In this document: positions 7,346 to 16,495 of the stretch, piece after piece
Layout of the letters: each line of letters starts with the position of its first letter
Numbering within the stretch: the first letter of the stretch is position 1
Assembly: GCA_050699715.1 (NCBI GenBank)
Contig: JBOHFR010000002.1
Location: 1-64,000 of the forward strand
Source of the DNA: GCA-003244245 sp050699715
GTDB lineage: Bacteria; Actinomycetota; Actinomycetes; Mycobacteriales; Pseudonocardiaceae
DNA: 64,000 nt
Reading direction: 5' to 3'
The notes under the pieces: generated by a model
What the model saw: only the letters and a program-made list of their open reading frames with translations
What the model was told of the DNA's origin: nothing
Database searches by the model: none
Position numbers and translations under genes: made by a program

Positions 7346-8482
7346 TTGGCCGAACGGCCACCACGCACACTGCTCGAACAACGCATCCGCCAGCTCTGCA
7401 TGACCTACGAAGAGTTCGTCCACCACGCCGAGACCTTCGCCCGGGACCATCGGGAACCCGGCACGCTCAGCCTGCGCCACCTTCAGCGACTCGTCAGCGG
7501 CCAACCCCTCGGCCCGCTCCGACCAGCCACCGCACGACTGCTCGAACGACTCCTCGGCGAACCCATCGCCACTCTCCTCGCACCACCGAGAACCGTCACC
7601 GACACGAGCGAGGATCCCGCCAACGAACTGCGTCAGCTACTCGACGCCGCCCGCCGCGTCGACCGCTCGATCATCACACTTCTGCACCAACAACTTGACA
7701 CCATCCGCCGGCTCGACCGGCAACTTGGTGCGATCATCGTCCGCGACGAACTCAACACCAAAATCCACCAAGTTCACCGGCTCACCGTGCACAGCCTCGC
7801 CCCGGGCGCCCGGGAACAGCTCGCCGCGCTGCTCTCCGACATGCACACCCTCGCCGGATGGCAAGCACTCGACCTCGGCGACATCACCCAAGCCTGGCAA
7901 CACTACGAACACTCCAGGGCCGCCGCCACCCAGTCCAATTCCATCCCGCACGAAACGCACGCGGTTGCCGAACAAGCATTCGTCCTCATCGACGCCACAG
8001 CGACCGGCAACGCGGTCGACCTGCTCGACGGCGCCCGGCGCCGCGCCGACACCACCGCACCCCGCATCCTGCGATCCTGGCTCGCCGCCGCCCACGGCGA
8101 AGCCCTCGCAGCCCACGGCGACCCCACCGCCAGCCTGCACGCCTTCGACCAAGCAGCCGAACTGCTACCCAGCGACACGGCCGACGATCGACCCTACGTC
8201 GCGCTCGACGCCGTGCACCTCGCCCGCTGGCGCGGCCACGCCCTCGCCCGATTCGGCCACCCCGACGCCATCACCGTCCTCACCAACGCCCTCAACCACC
8301 TTGACCCGTCGTTTGTCCGCGCCGAAACCGCACTCCGCGTCGACCTCGCCACCGCCCACGCAGCCAATGGCGAACGGGACGAAGCCCGCATCCATGCCGA
8401 CCAGGCGACCCAGCTTGCCGTGCAGATCGGCTCAACACGCCAGCGCCGACGCATCACAACCCTCCTGATCGCTCTCTGCTAG
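7346..8482 (+). CDS. Long regulator, paralogue of 1366-2487
   Basis: This 378-residue protein starts at a TTG with a strong GAGGAGGTGAG site 7 bases upstream. The N-terminal 80 residues are helical and basic, with LSLRHLQRLVSGQPL in the place of the XRE recognition helix. The rest is a TPR-like helical domain sharing the core TLAGWQALD and later (W)RGHALARFG with the regulator at 1366-2487. The helix-turn-helix of this copy is more divergent. It ends nine bases before the end of the convergent integrase gene. It is probably a ligand- or peptide-responsive control protein of module 0. Confidence 0.75.
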   Translation: MAERPPRTLLEQRIRQLCMTYEEFVHHAETFARDHREPGTLSLRHLQRLVSGQPLGPLRPATARLLERLLGEPIATLLAPPRTVTDTSEDPANELRQLLDAARRVDRSIITLLHQQLDTIRRLDRQLGAIIVRDELNTKIHQVHRLTVHSLAPGAREQLAALLSDMHTLAGWQALDLGDITQAWQHYEHSRAAATQSNSIPHETHAVAEQAFVLIDATATGNAVDLLDGARRRADTTAPRILRSWLAAAHGEALAAHGDPTASLHAFDQAAELLPSDTADDRPYVALDAVHLARWRGHALARFGHPDAITVLTNALNHLDPSFVRAETALRVDLATAHAANGERDEARIHADQATQLAVQIGSTRQRRRITTLLIALC

Positions 8483-8491
8483 GCGCGACAC

Positions 8492-10294
8492 TCAGCTTTC
8501 ATTCTTCTGCCAGCGTAGGACGAGCTTTGGCTCGTGTTCGGCGGGCTCGGCGACCTCAAGCTCGTAATCACCGATCCAGCTGTCGCTATCATCGGTGTCC
8601 GTCGGCATCTCGATTCTGGCGATCGCGAGCAGATGCGCTCGGAACGATTCGGGCTGGGCAATATTCGCACGCACATGCCGGCGCGGGTAGCGGCGGCCAT
8701 CGGGTCCGCGCAGAGTGATTGCCCACAGCTGCGGCACCGTCGTCGCTGCGTTTTCGCTTGATGTGTGCGGCTGAACCGACTCTGCCGCCAAAGGTTCGCT
8801 GACTCGCACAATGGCGCGCTGGCCACGGCTTACGTTGACCAGTTCCCAGGCCGCGAGTAAAGATACTGCCCGATGGGCCGTTCCGGTTGCCACCTGGTAC
8901 GTCTCCGTGAGCTGCTTGATCGTAGGCAGCGGCTCGCCGCCGGCATATCTGCCGTCGAGAATTGCGCTGCGCAGGTCGACCGCGATCCGCTCGTACGGAG
9001 AGCGCGGCCCCGCCAGTACCCGCTCCACCCCGTCGAGTTCGGGCGCTGGCCGGCTCGGCAGCCGGGAAGCTAAGCCAACTGCGGCACGCTGATCGGCCTC
9101 GGCAACCCATGCCGCGTACACCCGCAGCGTCGTAGTACCGCCACCGCTGTGGCCAAGCCGGCCGGCGACGGTGCGTACGTCCACTCCGGCGGCGATGAGT
9201 TCGGTCGCCGAGTAATGCCGCAGGTTATGCAGGTGCGTGTCGATTCCGGCGCGTTCCGCCATCCGCCGATATCGCTGAGTGACCGACGAGGGTACGAGGT
9301 GAGTGCTGCTGTCCGGAGTGTTCGAGAAGACGAAAGCCTCCTGACCGAGTGCCACGTCGAGTTCGACCGCGCGACCTTTAGACAGGCTCCAGTGATCGGT
9401 GAGCACACTGACGGTCTCCGGATCCAGAGTCACATGTCGGCGCTGGTGGGTTTTGGTGTCTTTCTCTTCGGTCGCGGTACCATTCTGGGCGATGCTGCGG
9501 CGCAAGGTGAGCATGCCGTTGACCAAGTCGACGTGCTTCCATCGCAGGGCGCACAGCTCACCGCGACGAGCGCCGGTCGTCATGGCGAGCCAGACCAGGG
9601 CGCCCCAGTCCGGGTCCTTCCACGCCTCCCGCAGCAGTTGTGCCGCCTCCTCGGGGCTTGGCGGCTCTGGATCCGGGCTCGGGGAGGCTGGCGGGTCGGC
9701 CTGGCTGATGGGGTTGCGCGATACCCAGCGCCACTTGACCGCCCGGTTGTAGGCACCGCTGAGCAGGAAGTGAATCTGTCGAATCGTCGCGTCCGCCAGT
9801 GGCCTGCATTGGTGTGGGCCGCAGCGCTGGTTGCAGTCGTGCTCGCCCTGGGTGTGGTGCTCAACGAACGGACGACCGTTGCAGTGTTCGCGGCAGCGCC
9901 GAAGCTCCGCGTAGAGGGAGTCGACCACGTCGGCCTCAAGTGCGCTGACCTTGACGTGGCCGACGAAGGGGCGGACGTGCTTGTCGGCGTACAAGCGGTA
10001 GGTGTTCAGGGTCGTCTTGCCCCCGTTGTGCAGGGCGAGGTATTTATCCAGCAGTTGATCGACGGTCGCACTGGTCCGCGGGTTGCGACGCTCCTGGATC
10101 TCGGCCAAGAGCCGGACCCGTGCCTCTTCAGCCCGCCGCTCAGCACCTGGCCCGGCCGGAATGATCTCGATCAGGTCGTGCCGACGCCCCGTGACAGGGT
10201 CGACACCGGCATAGACACGGACGCGCAGAGCGCCGCTGAGAAGCTCGTCGATGCTTCCGCGCTGCCGTCTCTGCTGGCCAGCCGCACGCGCCAT
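8492..10294 (-). CDS. int: Tyrosine integrase fused to a GntR domain
   Basis: This 600-residue protein carries out site-specific integration and excision. The N-terminal part includes an arm-binding region and a core-binding domain with a Cys/His-rich insertion (about residues 133-163). The catalytic domain shows the first arginine in TGARRGELC (about 239), HNLRH (about 358-362), GRLGHS and the nucleophile tyrosine in LRVYAAW (about 391). After a proline-rich linker comes a GntR-type winged helix (SPYERIAVDLRSAILDGRYA, then PLPTIKQLTETYQVATGTA, about 425-495) and a further 100-residue C-terminal domain. Typical AICE integrases end soon after the tyrosine, so the fusion roughly adds 200 residues. 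The gene starts 84 bases from the tRNA-derived repeat at 10378. Confidence 0.9.
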   Translation of the reverse strand: MARAAGQQRRQRGSIDELLSGALRVRVYAGVDPVTGRRHDLIEIIPAGPGAERRAEEARVRLLAEIQERRNPRTSATVDQLLDKYLALHNGGKTTLNTYRLYADKHVRPFVGHVKVSALEADVVDSLYAELRRCREHCNGRPFVEHHTQGEHDCNQRCGPHQCRPLADATIRQIHFLLSGAYNRAVKWRWVSRNPISQADPPASPSPDPEPPSPEEAAQLLREAWKDPDWGALVWLAMTTGARRGELCALRWKHVDLVNGMLTLRRSIAQNGTATEEKDTKTHQRRHVTLDPETVSVLTDHWSLSKGRAVELDVALGQEAFVFSNTPDSSTHLVPSSVTQRYRRMAERAGIDTHLHNLRHYSATELIAAGVDVRTVAGRLGHSGGGTTTLRVYAAWVAEADQRAAVGLASRLPSRPAPELDGVERVLAGPRSPYERIAVDLRSAILDGRYAGGEPLPTIKQLTETYQVATGTAHRAVSLLAAWELVNVSRGQRAIVRVSEPLAAESVQPHTSSENAATTVPQLWAITLRGPDGRRYPRRHVRANIAQPESFRAHLLAIARIEMPTDTDDSDSWIGDYELEVAEPAEHEPKLVLRWQKNES

Positions 10295-10377
10295 GACTCC
10301 AGCATAGCCTGCTTTGCGTCATGAACAGTGTCACGAGCCTACCGGCTACTGAGATCTCCTCGGCATTTTCGCTGTTC

Positions 10378-10427
10378 AGTGGTGGTGCCCCCGGCAGGAT
10401 TCGAACCTGCGACACACGGTTTAGGAA
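10378..10427 (-). repeat. att site: 3' half of tRNA-Arg(CCU)
   Basis: These 50 bases are identical to 24793-24842, which is the 3' half of the intact tRNA-Arg(CCU), from anticodon loop through T-arm and acceptor stem to beyond the CCA end. Identity stops sharply at 10428 in the anticodon loop. This is the footprint left when an element integrates into the 3' end of a tRNA gene. It is the left end of element A, and it lies 143 bases past the 3' end of int at 10571, the usual attP position. Confidence 0.85.
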
Positions 10428-10570
10428 TGGTTCGTCAGTAACAGGCTGTGTGTAGCGTGTGACGTGCTGTTTTGCTTGGTTCGTTGGAGGCCGGACTCCT
10501 GCCCATTTCGCATCCGTTTCGCGTTGCGCGCTGCTGGCATCTCTCAGGGTTGTTCGTCGCGGGTCGTGTT

Positions 10571-11959
10571 CTACTCGGCGAACGCATCCTCAGCCACTTT
10601 ATTGATCTTCACTCGGTCGCCCTCGATGCACTTTGCGTAAACCTTGAGTAGCACGTCCACCGAGTGGCCGGCCCGCTGGGCAACCTCGGGCGCCGGGACA
10701 CCCCGGTTCAGCCACAGCGACACCACCGCATGCCGCAGGTCGTACGGTCGCCCCGCAAGAGGGGACGCCACCTGGGCGGGCGTGAGCGCGTATGTCCGTG
10801 CTTGCGTCCATACCCGGTAGTACGTGGACGATCCGACCACACCACCGTTGGGGGAGCGGAACAGCCGGCCATCCGGCCCCGTGCCGTAGGTGTCCAGGTG
10901 ATGGCGCAGGATGTCCACCAGCACAGGGGGAATCGGCACCATGCGCACGTCTTTGACGCCCCGGTGTTTCAGGCCCCGCCGGTCGTGTACTTCCCCGGAG
11001 TCCGTCCACCGTTTCCCCGCCGCTGGTCGGGACTCACCGAGTGCTAGTTCTCCCCAGCCTTGCGTGGGGAGCGTGCAGTCCTGCTCCCGAAGCGCTAATC
11101 CTTCGGCTGGTCGTGCCGCAGCGTAGTAGCCCACCGTGAAGAAGGCGGCCAGATGCGCGCCTCGGTCTTGGTTGCGCTGGCCGACGTAAGTTACTGCCGT
11201 CAACAACTGCCTGACCTGGGCGGGGTTGGCCACTACGCGCGGGTCCACTGCATCGACGATCTTGGGAGCGGTCCTTTTGACCTTGGTCATCGGGTTGTCC
11301 GGCAGCAGTTCCCGCTCGACGGCGTAGGACAGCATGTTGAACAGGACCGCTCGCTTGCGCCGGTACACCGTGGCTGCTGCGCTCTTGCCATCCAGCTTCG
11401 TCGCCAGGGCGTCCAGTATGTCCCGCATCGCCACCATGTCGGTGAGGTCGTACATTGGACGCGAGTGCCGAACGATCCAGGCCACGGTCTCTCGATCTTC
11501 CGGTGACAAGTCATCGTTTCGCGTCGTTGGTGGCAGCAGCGTGGAGGTCAGCACTCGGCGAAGGTCGGTCGCTTCCGGCTTGCCACCAGCGTCGCGAACG
11601 AACGCGGTGCCGGCTGTAGCCAGTGCGTCCACGGTGCTGGTACGTGTCTTTGCTGCCGCGTCCGGCCATTTCATGTCCATGTAGGACTGGGCGAATTCGA
11701 CGAAGGACAGCGAGTTTCGCCGTTTCACCTCGGTCACGGGCAAACCGGACTCGACATCGAACGGTTCGCCATCACGCGCTGCTTGCATCAGCTCCGCTCG
11801 CCGGCTGTTCGCGAGTGCCTTGGTGGAGTACCACTCCGAGTGCGGCTTGTGTTCCGTCACCCATCGGACGCCGTAGGGACGACCCTTCTTTTTCTTCTTG
11901 TCTTTCGACTTCGTCCAGTCCGCGATCTCCCAGAACCGTACCTTGAACGTTGTGGTCAT
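10571..11959 (-). CDS. int: Tyrosine integrase of element A
   Basis: This 462-residue integrase has an arm-binding N-terminus, a core-binding domain (about residues 85-230) and a catalytic domain with ARPAEGLAL (first arginine), RPYDLRHAVVSLWL (the HxxR box, with Tyr in place of His, as in many actinomycete relatives), RAGHS and the nucleophile in LLKVYAKC. It would recombine the attachment sites in tRNA-Arg(CCU), since the 50-base core repeat begins just past its 3' end. Its start overlaps the xis stop by four bases (ATGA), so both are made together. It is a full-length paralogue of the broken integrase at 24902-26338. Confidence 0.92.
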   Translation of the reverse strand: MTTTFKVRFWEIADWTKSKDKKKKKGRPYGVRWVTEHKPHSEWYSTKALANSRRAELMQAARDGEPFDVESGLPVTEVKRRNSLSFVEFAQSYMDMKWPDAAAKTRTSTVDALATAGTAFVRDAGGKPEATDLRRVLTSTLLPPTTRNDDLSPEDRETVAWIVRHSRPMYDLTDMVAMRDILDALATKLDGKSAAATVYRRKRAVLFNMLSYAVERELLPDNPMTKVKRTAPKIVDAVDPRVVANPAQVRQLLTAVTYVGQRNQDRGAHLAAFFTVGYYAAARPAEGLALREQDCTLPTQGWGELALGESRPAAGKRWTDSGEVHDRRGLKHRGVKDVRMVPIPPVLVDILRHHLDTYGTGPDGRLFRSPNGGVVGSSTYYRVWTQARTYALTPAQVASPLAGRPYDLRHAVVSLWLNRGVPAPEVAQRAGHSVDVLLKVYAKCIEGDRVKINKVAEDAFAE

Positions 11960-12177
11960 GCTGCCGCTCCTTGTAGTCCATCAAGCCATTTAGTGAAGTC
12001 GGTTACTGTGCATCGGAGTTCGCCGTTGGGGAGGGTGAAGCAGTGGGGTCCTTTCCCGGTTTGTCGCCATTTGTAGAAGGTGTCGCGTGACACGGACCCG
12101 CCCAGCGCCGCCAGGATCTCCGGAACACTCATCAGCGGGGCCAGCTCCCGAACTTTCTCCGGTGGCTTGCTGCTCAT
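11956..12177 (-). CDS. xis: Excisionase of element A
   Basis: This 73-residue protein has the HTH_17/MerR-like fold of small AICE excisionases: SVPEILAALGGSVSRDTFYK, then WRQTGKGPHCFTLPNGELRC, ending in a helix with FTKWLDGL. The Phe/Leu-Pro-Asn-Gly wing is diagnostic and is shared with the homologue at 26335-26520. It binds near the attachment site and turns the integrase toward excision. It overlaps int by four bases. Confidence 0.88.
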   Translation of the reverse strand: MSSKPPEKVRELAPLMSVPEILAALGGSVSRDTFYKWRQTGKGPHCFTLPNGELRCTVTDFTKWLDGLQGAAA

Positions 12178-12198
12178 GGGTTCGCCTTCCCCCTGTGG

Positions 12199-12315
12199 TT
12201 ACGCTGCTTGTGGAGTTGCCGAAACAGTGGCGACGTCAGATGGTGGGCCGGGCGCGACGACATCCCCCAGGTGTGCCAGCAGCTCAGGCCGGATCACTGC
12301 CGGCACCGTGATCAT
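12199..12315 (-). CDS. Possible 38-aa peptide
   Basis: A short frame (MITVPAVIRPELLAHLGDVV and 18 more residues, ending at TAA) fills the gap between rep and xis. A GGGAGCTGGG stretch lies about ten bases upstream. The first half is amphipathic; the second is rich in Pro, Ala and Thr. It may be a genuine small coupled gene, but nothing beyond position, direction and a fair ribosome site supports it. Confidence 0.3.
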   Translation of the reverse strand: MITVPAVIRPELLAHLGDVVAPGPPSDVATVSATPQAA

Positions 12316-12384
12316 CCGCGCGCCCAGCTCCCATCAGGCGCCACGTCGCACCGGTGTAGTGCGGTGACCTCACCCCATCCTGTC

Positions 12385-14040
12385 TCAGGCGGCTTGATCG
12401 CTGGTTGCCGAACAGTTTTGGTCGGGTGGTGGGCTGCTGGTGGCGTGTTGGGCGGCGGTGTATTCGGCTTTCCATCGCTGTCGTTCCGCGATGGCGTGGA
12501 GCAGTAGGACGGGTCGGGGTGGGACGTCGGGGTCGGTGGGTGCGGTGCGTTCCCACAGGTACGGACTGTCCTGGGGGCCGTTCGCGGGGTGGATGCCGGC
12601 TTGTTCGAGGAGTTGCCGAACGAATTCGCTTCGCTCGGCTCGGTGGTCGTCGAGGGTTTTGTTGGACCATTTGCGGGAGACGAGGACGCGGCGTCCGGCG
12701 ATGCCGAGGTGTTCGGGTTTGTGGGCTTTGCCTTTGCAGTGTCCGGGGGTCATGGTGTGTCGGGCGCCGTGGGGTTGGATGCCGTAGAGCAGCCAGACCG
12801 CACATCGCGGCGAGCACGGCGTGATGCTCAGTTCGGCGTGCAACCGGTGAGCGTGGTCGCGCTGCCGATCGGTGGCGGTCTCGTCGAGGCCGGCGGCGTG
12901 GCCGATGCTTTTGGTCAAATATTTGGTGAGGTAGCCGATGTGGCGGCCGGCTTCTTCGGTGCCGCCGAGGATTCCTTTGACGTGCACCTGTTCGCCGAAG
13001 CGGACGACGTGCGCGGGTTCGGTGAGTTCCTCACAGGCCTGCTCCCAGGTCGGCAGGGGGTGGCCGGTGTCGGGGTCGGTGAAGGCCTTGGCCCGGGTAT
13101 CCCACACTGGTAACCGCTCATTGGTGTAGACGATCCGGTCATGAGCGGGCCACCACACCTGGTGATACGTCGCCGCAGCGATGGCCCGCAGCGCGGCGCG
13201 GGGGATCGCCCCCCGGATGGCGGCGTGGAAGTGCGGGGCGCCGCGTTTTTGGGGTTCGACGGTGCCGAAGTACTGCACCTCCCACCCCACGCAGCGTCGG
13301 GTGTTCTGCCAGAACCGGTCCAGCAACGCCGGGAAATGAATCGCGTCCCGAGCGGCCCGCCGGTAGTCGTAGCGATCCGGGTCCACCGCCGCGCCGTCAC
13401 CATCAACCCGGCCGTAGGAGTCCAGGGTCAGCGTCAAGAAGGTCGAGGGCCGGTAGCGCCCGGCGAACACCCGTCCCAGGGTGCGGTGTTCGACGGGTCG
13501 GCGGGGCAGGTCCGGGGCGTCTTGGCGGCGCCGGGTCGAGCGCTTGACCGGATGGGGTGGTGGGTCCAACGGGGTGAGCCGGCCGCGTACGCCCAGAGCG
13601 CGCAATTCGGTGTCGAGTTCGGCCACGGACTCGGCGATCTGCTCACACGAGGCCTCGTCACCGGTGTCTCGGCATTCGGCGTAGGCCGCGACGAGATCGG
13701 CCCGAGTGGCCATCAGCGCCGTGTGGTCCTCGGTCGGGGCGGCCCGCTCGGTGATCGGTTCCGCTTCCAGGTGCCAGCCTTCGCGGCATTGGGCCATCCG
13801 CAATCGCCGTGCCTTCTCCGAGCAGGGGTGACACTGGTCTTCCCGGGTGGATCCGCAGGGGACCGGGACGACCTCGATGCGGCCGGTGGTGGTGTCGATC
13901 CGGCGCATCGCCAGCGGTCGGGTGCAGACGCCGTGTTGTTCGGCCAGGGCTTGAGCGACATCGGTGCTCAGCGGGAGCGCGGCCCGCTGTGCCCGGGTCA
14001 TCCGGGCGATGTCCAGGCTGATGGGTTGGGTGGTGCTCAT
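12385..14040 (-). CDS. rep: HUH replication initiator of element A
   Basis: This 551-residue protein (start at ATG 14040, where TGATG couples it to the upstream gene; a frame extends further but lacks support) is a rolling-circle replication initiator of the actinomycete RepSA-like type. Residues 70-73 hold a CHPC zinc knuckle. Residues 200-206 contain TFLTLTL, the first Rep motif. HFH at 270-272 is the metal-binding HUH motif, and GYLTKYLTKS at 369-378 has the nicking tyrosine. It nicks the double-strand origin of the excised circle so that the element can replicate before transfer. The truncated homologue at 26554-27455 shares the HFH and Tyr-x-x-Lys-Tyr motifs. Confidence 0.9.
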   Translation of the reverse strand: MSTTQPISLDIARMTRAQRAALPLSTDVAQALAEQHGVCTRPLAMRRIDTTTGRIEVVPVPCGSTREDQCHPCSEKARRLRMAQCREGWHLEAEPITERAAPTEDHTALMATRADLVAAYAECRDTGDEASCEQIAESVAELDTELRALGVRGRLTPLDPPPHPVKRSTRRRQDAPDLPRRPVEHRTLGRVFAGRYRPSTFLTLTLDSYGRVDGDGAAVDPDRYDYRRAARDAIHFPALLDRFWQNTRRCVGWEVQYFGTVEPQKRGAPHFHAAIRGAIPRAALRAIAAATYHQVWWPAHDRIVYTNERLPVWDTRAKAFTDPDTGHPLPTWEQACEELTEPAHVVRFGEQVHVKGILGGTEEAGRHIGYLTKYLTKSIGHAAGLDETATDRQRDHAHRLHAELSITPCSPRCAVWLLYGIQPHGARHTMTPGHCKGKAHKPEHLGIAGRRVLVSRKWSNKTLDDHRAERSEFVRQLLEQAGIHPANGPQDSPYLWERTAPTDPDVPPRPVLLLHAIAERQRWKAEYTAAQHATSSPPPDQNCSATSDQAA

Positions 14041-14495
14041 CAGCGAGTGCCCTCCGTATCGGTGGCCAGGTGGCGCAGTGCCGCGAGGGGGATGGTGGCG
14101 GCGGCATCGGGTGCCAGATCGGCGCCGAGCCCGTGTTCGGTGCATGGCACGGCGCCATAGATTCGGAGGGACACCCCGTCGGGTAGGTGTCCGGTGACGG
14201 AGAGGTGCACGGAGCCGCCGGTGGGTACTCGCCAGGCTTCAGCGGTGATGCCGGTGAGGGTGTCCGCCCAGGCCAGCAACCCGGCGGCGGTCTCGCGTGA
14301 GGCGCGGCAGGCGATCTGCGCGCTGACACTCGGTCCACCAGAGAACGTCGTGACGTTCACCGCACACGGCGCGGGTAGATCACAGCTGCTCAGATGGGCC
14401 CGGAGGGAGTCCAGCAGATCGATCACGGTGATGGTGAGCACGCGATTCCTCCTCTGGTGAGCGGTTGCGGGGTCGGTGATGGGGGTGGTGGTCAT
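14040..14495 (-). CDS. Conserved AICE-type hypothetical protein
   Basis: This 151-residue protein sits between traB and rep. It overlaps rep by one base (TGATG) and traB by four (ATGA), so the three are one translational unit. It starts with a helix (LTITVIDLLDSLRAHL), continues as a mixed alpha/beta domain with a small-residue-rich region (FSGGPSVSAQIACRAS), and ends with APDAAATIPLAALRHLA. There is no membrane segment, signal peptide or catalytic motif. The tight coupling suggests a role in replication or transfer, but I do not recognise the family. Confidence 0.7.
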   Translation of the reverse strand: MTTTPITDPATAHQRRNRVLTITVIDLLDSLRAHLSSCDLPAPCAVNVTTFSGGPSVSAQIACRASRETAAGLLAWADTLTGITAEAWRVPTGGSVHLSVTGHLPDGVSLRIYGAVPCTEHGLGADLAPDAAATIPLAALRHLATDTEGTR

Positions 14496-16063
14496 GCTGC
14501 GGTTGCCGGGGAAAGGGGCAGCACCGCAGTGCCCTGGGTCAACGGACTGGTGACGAACGCTTCGAGGTGTTTGATCGTCTCGTCGGGGACCCAGCCGGCC
14601 CGGATGCGTAGGGGTTCGCGGATGCCTTCACCGAACACGTACCCGACACCGGCCTCACCTTCCCCGATCCGGTTGGCCCACGCCCCCCGCTCGTAAGCCT
14701 GATCACCAAGGACCATGGCGACGTGGGATTTGGCGGTAACCCGCAGGCAAATCCGGCGGGGAAACAAATCCCGGACGGGCACGGTGTCTTTGGTGGGTTC
14801 CTGCACATAGCCGCGTACGGTGAATCCCAACGCCCGGCCTTGGGTGGTCAGCAGGGCGACGCGTTCGGTGATGGCGTCGCGGGTTTTGCGGTCGGTGTAT
14901 TTGGTCAGCGCCCCGATCTCATCGAACTCCAGCAGCTCCAACGGGTGCTCGGGGCTGATGGGCACGGTGCGGACCCGGCCAGCGAATTCTGTTTTCCGGG
15001 TTTGCATCACGTCGAGCAGGTCATCGAGCACGGTGAGTGCTTCGGTGCCGGTGACGGCGTAGCGGTGGAAGATGCCCCGCCCGTAGGCCAGTTCCATGCC
15101 CTTGGGGTCAATCCCCGACACCCGCACCAGCCTGTCACGGATCACGGGGGCGATGGAGACCAGTGGGCACCACATCACTGAGTTCTTGCCCGCCCCGGTG
15201 GCGCCAGCAATCAGGGTGTGGCTGGCCGAACCCGTCAAGGGCAGGTGCCAGTCCTGGCCGTACTCGGTGCGACCAGCCCAGACCCGGTGTAAATCCACCG
15301 CCTCACCCCCCAGGATGGCCAGGGTCGTCAGGTCGGGGCAGGCCACGGGGGCGGTGAGCAGGTCGCGGCGCTGGAAATCGATCGAGACGACATTCGCGGT
15401 CAGCTCCCGGATCTGGCAGCGGGCTACCCCCCGGGCGCAGGCCAACGCCCGGGTCGCCCTGTCGAAGTCTTCCGGTTTCTGCCCCGGTACCAACCGGACC
15501 CGGACCTCATCCCAGGAGGCACCGGAGCGCACTCCCAGGACCTTGGGCACCCGACTGTTTGGCTGGTGCTGGTCACGGCGGGTCCTGGTGCGTCCCACCA
15601 GGGTGATCGTCACCAGGACGGGGGTGGTGGCGTCGGTGACGCTCAGGCCGCAGGCGTGCAGCCACCCGGGCAGCTTCGGGGTGTAGATCGTCCAGCGTTG
15701 CCACCAGGCCCGCATCCACCGACCCACCCACGTGTCGAAGGACCAGACATCAATCCACCACCACAGCGCGAGCGCCAGGGTGGTCGCGGTGAGGGTGAGG
15801 GCCAGGGATAGCCAGCCCCACCCGTGCCACCACGCGGCCAGGGTGAGGACGGTCAGGCTGGTTCGCCAGCGGGTCACGGTCTGGGTGAGCAGCCATACCA
15901 GGGCTTTGAGTAGCCACCACAGTGCGACGAACACCACCGCTACGGCGGCCAGTGTTTCGACCATGGCGAGGAGGGCTGTGCCGATCTTGTGCAACACCCA
16001 CACCGTCACGCCCCAGCCCGCCCCAGCCAGCAGCAGCACTCCGATCGTGTGCGCGTCCATCAC
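14492..16063 (-). CDS. TraB-like FtsK translocase of element A
   Basis: This 523-residue protein has three or four hydrophobic segments in its first 105 residues, then an FtsK/SpoIIIE motor domain. The P-loop is GATGAGKNS at residues 287-295: Asn follows the lysine where Ser or Thr is usual, and Ser comes one position later. Walker B is LELLEFDEIG (Asp381, Glu382). As with other AICE TraB proteins it should form a hexameric membrane pump for conjugal DNA transfer. Its sequence and architecture are unlike the TraB of module 0 (no clear C-terminal winged helix), so the two elements have independent transfer systems. Confidence 0.88.
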   Translation of the reverse strand: MMDAHTIGVLLLAGAGWGVTVWVLHKIGTALLAMVETLAAVAVVFVALWWLLKALVWLLTQTVTRWRTSLTVLTLAAWWHGWGWLSLALTLTATTLALALWWWIDVWSFDTWVGRWMRAWWQRWTIYTPKLPGWLHACGLSVTDATTPVLVTITLVGRTRTRRDQHQPNSRVPKVLGVRSGASWDEVRVRLVPGQKPEDFDRATRALACARGVARCQIRELTANVVSIDFQRRDLLTAPVACPDLTTLAILGGEAVDLHRVWAGRTEYGQDWHLPLTGSASHTLIAGATGAGKNSVMWCPLVSIAPVIRDRLVRVSGIDPKGMELAYGRGIFHRYAVTGTEALTVLDDLLDVMQTRKTEFAGRVRTVPISPEHPLELLEFDEIGALTKYTDRKTRDAITERVALLTTQGRALGFTVRGYVQEPTKDTVPVRDLFPRRICLRVTAKSHVAMVLGDQAYERGAWANRIGEGEAGVGYVFGEGIREPLRIRAGWVPDETIKHLEAFVTSPLTQGTAVLPLSPATAA

Positions 16064-16266
16064 CGCTCACCCCCGGCTGCGGGGAGGGTGACTGTGATGG
16101 TCACGGTAAGGATCGAGGGCCGTGCGTTGGTGCACCGGTCGCACACGATCGAATCCGGCGTGAAGGCGCCGATGCGGTGGCAGCGCGGGCACCATCCGCT
16201 GGTGTGGGTGTTTTTTCGGGTGACCCTGCTTGGCGTGGGGGGTGTGGGTGTGTTTAGAGTTGTCAT
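16060..16266 (-). CDS. Small zinc-ribbon protein
   Basis: This 68-residue protein has two CxxC pairs (WCPRCHRIG and VCDRCTNA) 16 residues apart, a classic zinc ribbon, after a Thr/Pro-rich N-terminus. A CAGGAGTG site precedes its ATG, and its end overlaps the traB start by four bases, so it is the first gene of the traB-rep unit. Such proteins usually bind nucleic acid or a partner; nothing more specific is visible. Confidence 0.7.
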   Translation of the reverse strand: MTTLNTPTPPTPSRVTRKNTHTSGWCPRCHRIGAFTPDSIVCDRCTNARPSILTVTITVTLPAAGGER

Positions 16267-16495
16267 TGTTCACTCCTGAGTGGACAGCGCAGGAGCGGCG
16301 AGGTTGGCAGCCATTCCGCTTCTGCGCCTGGTTCCGGTATCGGCTGGTGAGCACAGGTGTGCTCGCCACGGGACCCCTGGTGGCCCGTGGACGGTCTCTC
16401 AATGAAATTTTTCTTACTTCGGTGGTGTCATTGTGTGCGCGTTGACGTCACACTCCTTTCGCGTTGCGTGGACGGGTGGGGGTTTTCTCGATGGG

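Noticed and set aside
12405..13113. Long plus-strand frames opposite rep
   Set aside because: They are antisense shadows of a high-GC gene with low-complexity composition.
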